Source: Salegentibacter sp. R32
GTDB lineage: Bacteria > Bacteroidota > Bacteroidia > Flavobacteriales > Flavobacteriaceae
DNA length: 64,000 bases
NCBI RefSeq assembly: GCF_008692195.1
Contig: NZ_RXOM01000032.1
Coordinates: 238,395 to 302,394, forward strand
Direction: 5' to 3'
In this document: piece after piece, positions 28,536 through 37,503 of the stretch
How the letters are laid out: every line of letters begins with the position of its first letter
How positions within the stretch are numbered: the first letter of the stretch is position 1
The notes under the pieces: generated by a model
Told to the model about the DNA's origin: nothing
Seen by the model: only the letters and a program-made list of their open reading frames with translations
The model's database searches: none
Program-made: the position numbers and the translations under genes

Positions 28536-31214
28536 TTATGAGGTTCTGGGATTTGTTTTTTTAGGATCGATATTCAATTTTTTGGCAGCTTTCTTTAATT
28601 CATCTAAGCTGATTTGTTCTTGCTGCGCCAATCCATAGAGCGCGGCATAAGCGATATGTTTGGCATCAATTTCAAAGAAACCGCGTAGAGCTTCCCGGTT
28701 ATCACTTCTACCAAAGCCATCAGCGCCAAGGCTAATTAACTTGTCTGGGAAATAATTAGCAATGGCCTCGGGTAATGCTTTTACGTAGTCGGAAGCGGCT
28801 ACAAAGGTTCCTTTTTCATCTTTTAATTGTTGTTCTATAAAAGTGGGTTCTTTGTTTACCTGTGCCTTTAAGCGGTTATTGCGTTCGGTGTCAATCGCAT
28901 TGTCATATAAAGCTTTGTAACTGGTAATGCTCCAGATATCTGCACCTACATCAAATTGTTCTTCTAAGAGTTGGGCGGCTTCCAGTACTTCTTTCATAAT
29001 CGCCCCGCTACCGAATAAATGTGCTTTTTTGGTTTGCTTTCTGGTGTTAGATTTTTTGAATTTATAAAGGCCTTTAATAATGTTTTCTTTCTCCACATTT
29101 TTTGGAAGTTCCGGCATTGGGAAGGTATCGTTGCTAATGGTGATGTAATAAAAGAGTTCTTCTTTTTCGACATACATTTTTTGGATACCTTCTTCTACGA
29201 TTAGGGCAAGCTCATAGGCAAATGCAGGGTCGTAAGCTCGTAGATTAGGAAAAGCCAAGGCATACAAATGACTTTGCCCATCTTGATGCTGTAAACCTTC
29301 ACCGGGGATACTGGTTCTACCGGAAATACCACCCATTAAAAATCCTTTAGCACCGGCATCTGCTGCAGCCCACATTAAATCTCCTGTGCGCTGAAAACCG
29401 AACATCGAGTAGAAAAAGTAAAACGGAATCATATTGATGCCGTGGGTAAGGTAAGTGGTTCCCGCGGCAATAAATTCTGCCATACAACCCGACTCTGTTA
29501 TCCCTTCTTCCATAATAGCACCATTTTTGGCTTCTTTGTAATAGAGAAGGCTCTCTTTATCGACGGGGTCGTATTTTTGACCCTCGGGAGCGTAAATTCC
29601 TACTTGACGGAATAAAGACTCCATCCCGAAAGTTCTGGATTCATCCGGAATGATGGGAACGATAAGCTTAGCGAAATTTTTATCTTTCATCAGTTTGCTA
29701 AGCATTTGTATCATGGCCATGGTAGTGGCTGCATCTTCTTTCCCTGAACCTTTTAAAAAGCTTTGAAAGAGTTTTTCATCAGGTGCTTCCAAGTTTGGAC
29801 TTTTATCCTTTCGTTGCGGAAGGTAACCGCCGAGCTCTTTTCTTTTTTGTTGAAGGTAGTTGAGTTCTTCGCTATCTTTCTTCGGCTTGATGAACGGAAT
29901 TTTCTCTAAGTTTTTATCTTCTATCTGAACCTTGAAAAAATCCCGAAAATGTTGTAATTGTTCTTTGTTGAATTTTTTGGTTTTATGGGAAACATTACTT
30001 GCTTCGCCTGCGCTTCCTTGACCATAACCTTTAATGGTTTGTGCTAAAATAATGGTAGGTTGGTCTTTCGTTTCGGTTGCGGTTTTATAGGCGTTGTATA
30101 TTTTATGCAAATCGTGTCCGCCGCGGGTGAAGTTTTTCAATTCTTCATCAGAATAATCTTCTACTAATTTAGACAGGTCTTTATCACTTCCGAAGAAATC
30201 TTTCCGAAGAAATTTACCATCACTATAGGCGTATTTTTGTAATTGCCCATCGGTAAGTTGAGTAAGTTTTTCTAGTAATTTTCCACTTTTATCTTTATCG
30301 ATGAGTTGCTGCCATTGTTTGCCCCACAATAGTTTAATAACATTCCAACCGGCGCCTTTGAAAAGTTGTTCCAGTTCCTGAATTATTTTTCCGTTACCAC
30401 GAACGGGGCCGTCTAAACGTTGCAAGTTACAATCGACAACAAAGATGAGGTTGTCCAGTTTGTCGCGGGAAGCAATGTTGATGGCACCACGGGCTTCGGT
30501 TTCATCCATTTCACCATCACCTAAAAAAGCCCAAACTTTGCTGTTGTTTTCTTCTATAAGTTTACGGTTATGTAAATATTTGTTGAATCTCGCTCGATAA
30601 ATGGCCTGAATGGGGCCTAAACCCATCGATACAGTGGGATTGCTCCAAAATTCGGGCATCAAATGCGGATGTGGGTAAGAGGTAAGTCCATCTTTGGATT
30701 GTACTTCGTGCCGAAAATTTTCTAAATTCTTTTTGGTGAGTCTGCCTTCGAGATAAGCTCGGGAGTAAATCCCGGGGGAAGCGTGCCCTTGAAAATAGAT
30801 TTGGTCGGCGATTTCATTTTTATCGATTTTGAAAAAGTGATGAAACCCTACTTCCCATAATTGTGCAATCGAAGCATAAGTAGAAATATGTCCGCCAATT
30901 CCGGAATCAGCTTTGTTGGCTTTTACCACCATCGCCATCGCATTCCAACGGATGTACGCCAGTATTTTTTCTTCGAGTTCTTCATCTCCGGGATAGTCTT
31001 CTTCTTGAGCGGCAGGAATGGTATTTTGATAAGGCGAACTTAATTCTTGAGGAAGTGCTACCTGATGTTTTTTAGCTTCGTTTTGAAGGATTTCCAAAAG
31101 CTCGCCGGCTCGTTTGGCCGATTTATTTTCGATAATCCAAGTAAGGGAATCTATCCATTCTTGGTTTTCTAGGGCAGTGGCATTTTGTTTTTCTTTTTGG
31201 CTCATTTTTTTCAA
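28536..31214 (-). CDS. aceE: Pyruvate dehydrogenase E1, homodimeric type
   Basis: Thiamine-diphosphate enzyme that decarboxylates pyruvate and acetylates the lipoyl group of E2. At 892 residues it is the long single-chain form, not the split alpha/beta form. Visible hallmarks are GHASPGIYSRAYLEGRL, the ThDP/Mg site GDGEMDE followed by VDCNLQRLDG, and the transketolase-like centre with GISGRTSIPGEGLQHQDGQS. It heads the aceE-aceF-lpd operon. All three genes are close together, so one transcript should supply the whole complex. Confidence 0.96.
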   Translation of the reverse strand: MKKMSQKEKQNATALENQEWIDSLTWIIENKSAKRAGELLEILQNEAKKHQVALPQELSSPYQNTIPAAQEEDYPGDEELEEKILAYIRWNAMAMVVKANKADSGIGGHISTYASIAQLWEVGFHHFFKIDKNEIADQIYFQGHASPGIYSRAYLEGRLTKKNLENFRHEVQSKDGLTSYPHPHLMPEFWSNPTVSMGLGPIQAIYRARFNKYLHNRKLIEENNSKVWAFLGDGEMDETEARGAINIASRDKLDNLIFVVDCNLQRLDGPVRGNGKIIQELEQLFKGAGWNVIKLLWGKQWQQLIDKDKSGKLLEKLTQLTDGQLQKYAYSDGKFLRKDFFGSDKDLSKLVEDYSDEELKNFTRGGHDLHKIYNAYKTATETKDQPTIILAQTIKGYGQGSAGEASNVSHKTKKFNKEQLQHFRDFFKVQIEDKNLEKIPFIKPKKDSEELNYLQQKRKELGGYLPQRKDKSPNLEAPDEKLFQSFLKGSGKEDAATTMAMIQMLSKLMKDKNFAKLIVPIIPDESRTFGMESLFRQVGIYAPEGQKYDPVDKESLLYYKEAKNGAIMEEGITESGCMAEFIAAGTTYLTHGINMIPFYFFYSMFGFQRTGDLMWAAADAGAKGFLMGGISGRTSIPGEGLQHQDGQSHLYALAFPNLRAYDPAFAYELALIVEEGIQKMYVEKEELFYYITISNDTFPMPELPKNVEKENIIKGLYKFKKSNTRKQTKKAHLFGSGAIMKEVLEAAQLLEEQFDVGADIWSITSYKALYDNAIDTERNNRLKAQVNKEPTFIEQQLKDEKGTFVAASDYVKALPEAIANYFPDKLISLGADGFGRSDNREALRGFFEIDAKHIAYAALYGLAQQEQISLDELKKAAKKLNIDPKKTNPRTS

Positions 31215-31990
31215 AGAAGTTTTTAGTGGTTAACTACTTCTATGAAATTAGTTATAAGCGTGTTGAAAGTAAAAACAATTAACAAGGCTATGGCACAAAA
31301 AGCCTAAGTTTTATCATTATTCTAACGTTTGTTGGGATAGTTTTGGGAAGTGTGTTTTTATGATACATTATTATCCAAGGCCTAGTGTATTATTATACTT
31401 CACTAAATTGCTTTTAGCCCTTCAAACTAGTCCCTTTTACTTCATACTTAAGCTATGGCCTCCTTATAACTAGTTCGATATTCCTTCGAGACTTCTTCGA
31501 GTTTTGCTCGAGTAAAGTCCCGGATTTCCTAGAAATATCGAAGAAAACTCGAAGAAGCTACGGAGAAGCTATGGCTTATCGTACAATCTTACTGGGCGAA
31601 AGTCGGGGGGAAGTTGTTGCTATGGGTGTTTAATGTGCTTGAAAAGAGTGCGATACAGGATTCCGGCAAATTCATTAGTATATTTGGGAGATGGAAGCGG
31701 AATGTATGAGTGGTTATTTACAGTTATTGTTCGGGGGCTGTTTTTTCTATTTTAACTAATTCTTGACTTGATAAGTAAGAGGGCTTCGAATTCTTGACGA
31801 ACCAATTGTTTGTAAAATATAATTTCATGACCGTACTAGAGGAAGTCTCTACTACGATGGAATAGATTGCTTAAGTCACTTTTTCGTTACCACTATTTTT
31901 ATTTTGTCGGTTTTTACAATACATCAGAAACACTAAGATTATTATTGTTACAATAACTTTTATTTTGGTTTACAGGATACTTCAATTAAA
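31215..31990. other. Long non-coding stretch upstream of aceE
   Basis: About 780 bases with stops in all frames and no recognised product. It must hold the promoter of the aceE operon near its left end. Besides the inverted repeat listed separately, I see no decayed gene I can name. Confidence 0.5.
31492..31557. repeat. Inverted repeat (14-bp perfect arms)
   Basis: Arms CTTCTTCGAGTTTT (31492-31505) and AAAACTCGAAGAAG (31544-31557) are exact reverse complements around a 38-base loop. Next to the left arm there is also TCGATATTCC (from 31474), partly mirrored by AAATATCGA. No T run follows, so it is not an obvious terminator. It may be a mobile-element remnant or a structured RNA. Confidence 0.6.
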
Positions 31991-31998
31991 TGAAAAAA

Positions 31999-32022
31999 CG
32001 GTTGGAGTACCCATTCCAACCG
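31999..32022 (-). terminator. Terminator of the Crp/MFS/AKR gene group
   Basis: An 8-bp perfect stem (CGGTTGGA / TCCAACCG) with an 8-base loop, followed on the minus strand by GTTTTTTCATTT. It lies just past the stop codon of the aldo/keto reductase gene. Confidence 0.8.
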
Positions 32023-32044
32023 CTATTACTTATTTTCAATTTTT

Positions 32045-33043
32045 TTATCTATCTCCTACCCAATGTGGATAAATGGGTGTTTGTTTTGAAATCTCGTTGA
32101 GTTGGTTGAGGTGCTCTTGGGACAGGTTCCAACCGACAGAGGCTATATTCGAGAGCAACTGCTTTTCGTTTCTCGCTCCGATTACTACGTTGGAAACGCT
32201 TTTGTTTTGAAGTAACCAGTTGATAGCTATCTGTGGAATGGATTTTTCAATTTCGTTACTTATCTTTTCCAATACGTCAATTATATTAAAAAGAAATTCG
32301 TCCTCGACCGGTGGGGCGCCTACAGCTCCGCCCGATTTTATTCTACCGTCTTTCATTTCCATGCCTCGTTTTATCTTTCCTGTTAATCTTCCCCAACCTA
32401 ACGGACTCCAAACCATCAAGCCCATATGTTGGTCTTTTAAAAGAGGCATCAATTCTTGTTCATAGTCTCGACCAATTAATGAATAATAGCCTTGATAAAT
32501 CACGTATTTTTCCAAGTCTAATTTTTCAGAAATAGAAAGTGATTTCATCAATTGCCAAGCTGCGAAATTTGAGCAGCCAATATAGCGTACCTTTCCGCTT
32601 TTTATCATAGTATCAAGAGCTCTTAAGGTTTCTTCAATGGGTGTGTTTCGGTCGAAACCGTGCATCAAATACAGGTCTATATAATCGGTATTCAAACGCT
32701 TTAAGCTAGCTTCCAAGGCATTCATCAAGTGGTGTCTTGAAGAGCCTTTTTCGTTGGGGTGTTCGCCCATTTGAAATGTGGCTTTGGTAGAAATAAGGGT
32801 TTTGTCCCTTTTGCCTTTTAATGCTTTACCCAAAACAATTTCCGAATCGCCAATAGAATAAACATTAGCCGTATCAAAAAAATTGATTCCTCTTTCAAGA
32901 CAGAGGTTAATAAGTCGGGTCGCTTCTTTTTCATCGGTTTGTCCCCAACGCTGAAAAAATTCGTTGGTTCCTCCAAAAGTGCCTGTTCCTAGACTTAATA
33001 CGGGAACTTTTAAACCTGAATTTCCTAAATTTCTGTATTCCAT
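32045..33043 (-). CDS. Aldo/keto reductase family oxidoreductase
   Basis: NADPH-dependent reductase of aldehydes and ketones with a TIM-barrel fold, cytoplasmic. The 332 residues show the catalytic tetrad D57, Y62 (FFDTANVYSIGDSE), K87 (ISTKATF) and H128 (YLMHGFD), and the C-terminal NADP-binding block VVIGARNEKQL. It follows the MFS exporter gene by 24 bases. The true substrate is unknown; a role in removing a toxic aldehyde together with the exporter is possible. Confidence 0.92.
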   Translation of the reverse strand: MEYRNLGNSGLKVPVLSLGTGTFGGTNEFFQRWGQTDEKEATRLINLCLERGINFFDTANVYSIGDSEIVLGKALKGKRDKTLISTKATFQMGEHPNEKGSSRHHLMNALEASLKRLNTDYIDLYLMHGFDRNTPIEETLRALDTMIKSGKVRYIGCSNFAAWQLMKSLSISEKLDLEKYVIYQGYYSLIGRDYEQELMPLLKDQHMGLMVWSPLGWGRLTGKIKRGMEMKDGRIKSGGAVGAPPVEDEFLFNIIDVLEKISNEIEKSIPQIAINWLLQNKSVSNVVIGARNEKQLLSNIASVGWNLSQEHLNQLNEISKQTPIYPHWVGDR

Positions 33044-33067
33044 TTTTTATCTGTTTTTATGTTAAAA

Positions 33068-34261
33068 TTATTTTTCTCTTTTGATGCTGCTGATAGTTAT
33101 GAGGATGGCTATTGCCGAAAATATGGTACTCATTAAGGTAATTGATAATAATCCTACTGATTTGGAAATTAGTATTCCTCCAATAGAGGAACCTAAGGCG
33201 ATGCCTAAATTGAATGCGGAAATATTCAAGACCGAAGAAACATCTTCTGTTCCTGCCAAGTATTTTTCTGAAAGCTGGATGATATATAACTGCATCCCGG
33301 GAACGGTCGCAAACCCGATAAAACCCATCGTGGCCACCAAAACAAGTGCAGGAATTTTGTACGGTAGAAATACGAACATCAACATGAATGTGATAGATAA
33401 TAAAGCAAATAGAGCCATAAGCGTTCTGGTTGGCTTTTTATTGGAAAACTTTCCGCCTAAAATATTGCCAAACGCCACAAAAATTCCATAAAGTAACAAG
33501 ATCAGCGTGATTTGATTTTCCGTAAATCCTGAAACGCTTTCCAATAAAGGTGATAAATAGGTGAAGGTTCCAAATAAAGCCGCAAAGGAAAATAGCGTTA
33601 AAGAAAATCCTAAAAGCATAGACTTGTTCCCCAAAACCTTTAATTGGTCTTGAAACCGAATCGGTGCGCCTTTTTTTATATGGTTAGGTAGCCAACATTG
33701 ATTTGCCAATAAGCAAAGAAATCCTACCACGGCAATTCCTCCAAAGGTAAAGCGCCAACCCAATTGTTGACCAATATAAGTGCCCAGCGGCACACCGGTG
33801 ACCATGGCTACGGTCAAGCCTGTAAACATGATCGCAATTGCGGTAGCTCTTTTTTCCTTAGCAACCACACTACTGGAAATGTTTGCACCAATCCCTACAA
33901 AAACTCCGTGAGCCATTCCCGATAAAACCCTTGCCATGATCAAAAGGCTAAAGTTGGATGAAATGGAAGCCACAACATTACTGATCACAAAAAGTAAAAC
34001 GATAGCAAGAAGTAATTTTTTCCGATTTACTTTATTGGTCAATGCGGTAAGCAAGGGGCCACCAATTGCTACACCTATCGCATAGGAAGTCACCAACCAA
34101 CCCGCTAGAGCTACAGGGATTGAAAATTCTTTGGCAATGGTTGGCAACAAGCCAATCATCACCACTTCGGTGGTGCCTATGGCAAAAACACTTAGCATTA
34201 AAGCCCAAATGGCGATGGGCATTCGGCCTTGTTTGGTAATTAAAAGATTGTTGTTTTTCAT
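33068..34261 (-). CDS. MFS transporter, AraJ/DHA1-type exporter
   Basis: Inner-membrane exporter with twelve predicted helices. The family pattern is clear: MPIAIWALMLSVFAIGTTEVV for helix 1, GWLVTSYAIGVAIGGPL, and an NRKKLL loop between helices 2 and 3. I start it at the ATG reading MKNNNLLITKQ, because the 16 extra residues of the longer frame (from 34309) include two Cys and look unlike a leader, although neither start has a clear ribosome site. It lies 75 bases after the Crp/Fnr gene. The substrate is unknown (sugar or drug efflux is typical). Confidence 0.88.
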   Translation of the reverse strand: MKNNNLLITKQGRMPIAIWALMLSVFAIGTTEVVMIGLLPTIAKEFSIPVALAGWLVTSYAIGVAIGGPLLTALTNKVNRKKLLLAIVLLFVISNVVASISSNFSLLIMARVLSGMAHGVFVGIGANISSSVVAKEKRATAIAIMFTGLTVAMVTGVPLGTYIGQQLGWRFTFGGIAVVGFLCLLANQCWLPNHIKKGAPIRFQDQLKVLGNKSMLLGFSLTLFSFAALFGTFTYLSPLLESVSGFTENQITLILLLYGIFVAFGNILGGKFSNKKPTRTLMALFALLSITFMLMFVFLPYKIPALVLVATMGFIGFATVPGMQLYIIQLSEKYLAGTEDVSSVLNISAFNLGIALGSSIGGILISKSVGLLSITLMSTIFSAIAILITISSIKREK

Positions 34262-34336
34262 ACGACAAAGTTCTGAAGAGCATTTTTTGCCCAACAGGAC
34301 ATTTGTCAAAGATCTGATGTGAGGAATGTCACATTC

Positions 34337-34912
34337 TTAAGCCTCTATTTTGGTCAATCGGCTTAAGGTTTCTCGGGTAACACCCAGGTAGGAAGCTATC
34401 ATTGCTTTAGGAACTCGCTGGATTAAGCCCGGATATAACGTAAGAAGATTGTGGTAGCGGTCGTTGGCATTGCTACTTAAAAAACAGAGGATTCGTTTTT
34501 GTAGGGCAATGTAACCATTGGTCGTTTTTTTGAAGAAAAAAGTCTGCATTTTTGGAAGTGCCCTGCTTAACTTTTCTTTATTTTCTAACGTTAAAGAAAG
34601 TGTTTGGGTGTCTTCCAGGCAATCTACCATTAGGGTTGATTTGGTTTTGTGATGAAATGCCTCCGCATCGGTAATCCACCAATTTTCCATACCAAACTGT
34701 AGAATGTGTTCCTTTCCGTCAGAATCCAGCCTTGAAACTCGCATTAATCCTTTTACTACAAAGAAGTCAAATGGGGCATAGTCGCCCTCGTGCAAAACGA
34801 TCTGATGTTTTTTGAACGCTTTTTTTTGAAAATGTTCTAACACGAAGTCAAATTCTTCATCGGTCAGTTTAACAATTTCTTCTATTTGTTTTCTTAAAGG
34901 ATGTGCGTTCAT
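34337..34912 (-). CDS. Crp/Fnr-family transcriptional regulator
   Basis: A 191-residue DNA-binding regulator. It has an N-terminal cyclic-nucleotide-binding-type beta roll (about 20-115, HEGDYAPFDFFVVKGLMRV) and a C-terminal winged helix (about 130-190) whose recognition helix reads IASYLGVTRETLSRL. No Cys cluster for an iron-sulfur centre is seen. It is followed in the same direction by the MFS and aldo/keto reductase genes, which are probably its targets and may share its transcript. Confidence 0.9.
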   Translation of the reverse strand: MNAHPLRKQIEEIVKLTDEEFDFVLEHFQKKAFKKHQIVLHEGDYAPFDFFVVKGLMRVSRLDSDGKEHILQFGMENWWITDAEAFHHKTKSTLMVDCLEDTQTLSLTLENKEKLSRALPKMQTFFFKKTTNGYIALQKRILCFLSSNANDRYHNLLTLYPGLIQRVPKAMIASYLGVTRETLSRLTKIEA

Positions 34913-34970
34913 AATTAGTTATGACTTAGTTATAGAATTAGATCTAATGTGTTATAAACGACATATAGAT

Positions 34971-35036
34971 GTTGGTTAAAACTAAGATAAAAAAATCTTC
35001 TAACTTTTATGCTTGTGCGGTTGCGGTTGCAGACAC
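34971..35036. repeat. Dispersed intergenic repeat, copy 3 (diverged)
   Basis: Shares the core AAACTAAGATA ... ACTTTTATGCTTG-GCGGTTG ... GCAG-ACAC with two copies near 61.7 and 62.3 kb, in the same orientation, but is more diverged. It lies on the 3' side of the decayed AspH-like gene on the minus strand. Confidence 0.6.
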
Positions 35037-35146
35037 AAAACCACCATTGGAAATATACATTTTACTTGCTGGTTTTGCTCTTTCTAATGGCATTCTTCAG
35101 CTCGTGATTAAATTTTTCTTATTCGTAGTTTATGGGTTGAATATGG

Positions 35147-35371
35147 TTAAGACTCTTGTTGAGCATTAGTAATAATTTCGATCGTAAAATTAGTACGGTC
35201 TACAGCTCCTTTATTCAAAACGCGATGCCTATCAGATAGACGCAAATACCAACATTCTCCAACTTTCATAGGGACTAAGGTATCATTCAAATAAAACTCA
35301 ACCCCCTTTTCAACTTCTATTTCGAAAGATAAGGTTTTAAGAAAGAATGTAACTGGAAGAAAATTTCTAGC
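35147..35371 (-). pseudogene. Remnant of an aspartyl/asparaginyl beta-hydroxylase-like gene
   Basis: A minus-strand frame of 74 codons ending in TAA, open at its 5' end only to a stop and without a start codon at that end. Its product includes GVEFYLNDTLVPMKVGECWY, then LRLSDRHRVLN and DRTNFTIEIITN. This matches the C-terminal half of small AspH-type 2-oxoglutarate/iron oxygenases, including the second metal-binding His (DRHRV). Upstream, all frames are broken by stops and no matching N-terminal half with the first metal ligands is found. It is therefore a degraded fragment. Confidence 0.55.
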
Positions 35372-35723
35372 TCAACACGGAGTAATTCGCCGTATTAACC
35401 ATAGCCATTTTCCTATCCAACAAAATCATTCAGGTATCCACTAAAGTTAAATTTCATGAGATCAAATATCTAAGCATTAGCATCCAAATTTTAAGTCGAC
35501 ATTCCAATAAAAGTTGATCAACAATAAAAACAAAGACATTAACATTTTTCTCAACTTTAAAAAAATAGAAGCTCAAACCTAATCCACAATTATCTAACGG
35601 TTTACAATTTGGCTAAAAAGGTTTCACTGCTTCCAATGGAGCATTTTATCGCATGAAACTTCAGAAATTTGCTCTATTCATTTACGGTGTTGTTCCGTTT
35701 AATCATTTAATAAATTAAAAAAT
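35372..35723. other. Non-coding stretch upstream of the propeller gene
   Basis: About 350 AT-rich bases with no frame I can support. It would contain the promoter of the next gene and possibly unrecognisable sequence of the decayed AspH-like gene. Confidence 0.4.
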
Positions 35724-37427
35724 ATGAAGTTAAAAAATTACTTATCCGTTGTTCTTATTTTTCTCTTTACTTACACTACACATGCACAAACCTACGAGTG
35801 GGGTGGCGTTATAAAAGGAAGTGGAGAAGAGTCGATGCTGGCTATGGATGTGGATGCAGAAGGTAATACCTATTTTACGGGAAGTTTCAACGAGTCTATC
35901 GACCTAGGAATAGATGGAATAGAACAGATGTTTGAAACCAACGGTACCATCGATGCTTTTGTAGGCAAGGTAAATACCGACGGAAACCTAGAATGGGCTT
36001 TCAGTTTGGGGAGTACTGAAATGGATTACGGAACAGCCATTACAGTTGATTCGGAAGGGAATGTTTTTGTATCTGGTTACTTCGATGGTGATATCGACAT
36101 GGATCCAGGCGAGGGTGAAGCCATGCTTTCATCGCAAGGCGGTGGAGATATCTTTATCCTTAAGCTAACCAATAACGGGGAGTTTGTTTGGGCCAAATCA
36201 ATTGGCGGCTCAGACTACGAAGAAGTTACCAAATTAGACACTGACGAAATGGGCAACCTGTATATCCTGGGTTATTATAGTATTGCCTTAGATGTAGATC
36301 CCGGAGAAGGGGAAGAAATCCTTTCGCAGGACGGATTTATAAGCGATTTTATCAGTGTGCTTAATGCAGATGGTGAATTTGTAAAAGCCTTTAAAATAGG
36401 TGGAGATGGAGTAACCATTCCAATGGATATGGAAGTAGTGAGTAGCACCCAAATTGCAGTTACCGGTTATTTTACGGGAACAGCTGATTTAAATCCACGC
36501 CCTGATGAAGAACTTCCAATTATTACAACAGGTTATAATACAGGATTTGTTTTGCAATTTGACGATACCGGTATGGTAACCAACTTATATGTAACGGATG
36601 GCGGCGAAATTTATATGCACGGCTTGACAGTAGATGATGACAATAATATTTATGCAACTGGAATGTTTGGGGGCACGGTAAATTTCGATCCCCTAGCTAT
36701 TGAGTCAGATTACATCTTTAATACTGAAATGGTATATAATGCATTTATAGTAAAAGTTTTACCTAACGAAGTACTTGGTTGGGCTAAACACTTAGAGTCT
36801 GGTGATTTATCATCTTCGGGATATGACATTAAAACAGATTCAGAAGGAAACTTACATACCACCGGTTACTTTGAAGGTTCTGTGGATTTTGACCTTTCTA
36901 ATACCGGTGAGTTTATATTAACTAGTGAATCTGAAGGAAACTGGGTAGATGGGTTTTGGCAAACAATGGATGCGGATGGAGAGTTTTTAAATGCCTATCA
37001 ATTTGGGGGAGCCAACCTACTCCGTTACCATCACTTATACTTTGATGCCAACGACAATGCCTACCTAGGGGCACATTTTGAAAATACAGTTGATCTAAAC
37101 CCTTTTCCAGATGAAGAGGACGAGGTAACTGCTATGGGAAATTTTGCAGATAATTACCTGGTAAAAATCAATTCTCAATCGCTGGGAATGAATGACTATC
37201 AGTCTGCCCTACTCGGTTATTACCCCAACCCTGCTACGGATAAAATTCACATAGAATCATCAGAAAATCTTGTAAATACAACATACACAATTTTTGATCC
37301 TTCGGGTAAGGAAGTATCGAAAGGAAAAATTGGAGAGTCAAATATGTTACCTGTTTCCAATTTGCAACAAGGTTTATATATTGTGTCCCTTGCACACAAC
37401 GTTAGTTTTAAGTTAGTTAAGCAATAA
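35724..37427 (+). CDS. SBBP-type beta-propeller protein with T9SS sorting domain
   Basis: A 567-residue exported protein. After a signal peptide (1-21, TYTTHAQ) it carries about eight repeats of 45-60 residues with the pattern D-x-E-G-N-x-Y-x-T-G-x-F followed by Asp-rich loops (DMDPGEGE, DVDPGEGE, DLNPRPDE), typical of SBBP (seven-bladed propeller type) domains. A T9SS type A sorting domain ends it (about 497-567, YYPNPATDKIHIE ... LQQGLYIVSL). The function is unknown; such proteins are usually surface-bound or released. It stands alone on its strand before the membrane AraC gene. Confidence 0.82.
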   Translation: MKLKNYLSVVLIFLFTYTTHAQTYEWGGVIKGSGEESMLAMDVDAEGNTYFTGSFNESIDLGIDGIEQMFETNGTIDAFVGKVNTDGNLEWAFSLGSTEMDYGTAITVDSEGNVFVSGYFDGDIDMDPGEGEAMLSSQGGGDIFILKLTNNGEFVWAKSIGGSDYEEVTKLDTDEMGNLYILGYYSIALDVDPGEGEEILSQDGFISDFISVLNADGEFVKAFKIGGDGVTIPMDMEVVSSTQIAVTGYFTGTADLNPRPDEELPIITTGYNTGFVLQFDDTGMVTNLYVTDGGEIYMHGLTVDDDNNIYATGMFGGTVNFDPLAIESDYIFNTEMVYNAFIVKVLPNEVLGWAKHLESGDLSSSGYDIKTDSEGNLHTTGYFEGSVDFDLSNTGEFILTSESEGNWVDGFWQTMDADGEFLNAYQFGGANLLRYHHLYFDANDNAYLGAHFENTVDLNPFPDEEDEVTAMGNFADNYLVKINSQSLGMNDYQSALLGYYPNPATDKIHIESSENLVNTTYTIFDPSGKEVSKGKIGESNMLPVSNLQQGLYIVSLAHNVSFKLVKQ

Positions 37428-37503
37428 GTCACACGTTGTCCGAAAATAGCACACGGATTCTTCCGATAATATGTGCTATATTTCGGGCGTGAAAGATTGG
37501 ACA

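Noticed and set aside
31215..31990. Decayed protein gene in the gap upstream of aceE
   Set aside because: I read the frames on both strands and found no stretch that resembles a known protein.
19893..34912. Efflux and pyruvate dehydrogenase operons as part of the polysaccharide loci
   Set aside because: They are complete, self-contained housekeeping operons with no shared motif or enzymatic link to either locus.
34969..35169. 66-residue open frame on the + strand in the gap after the Crp/Fnr gene
   Set aside because: It runs through repeat copy 3 and across the AspH-like remnant and has no protein-like pattern.
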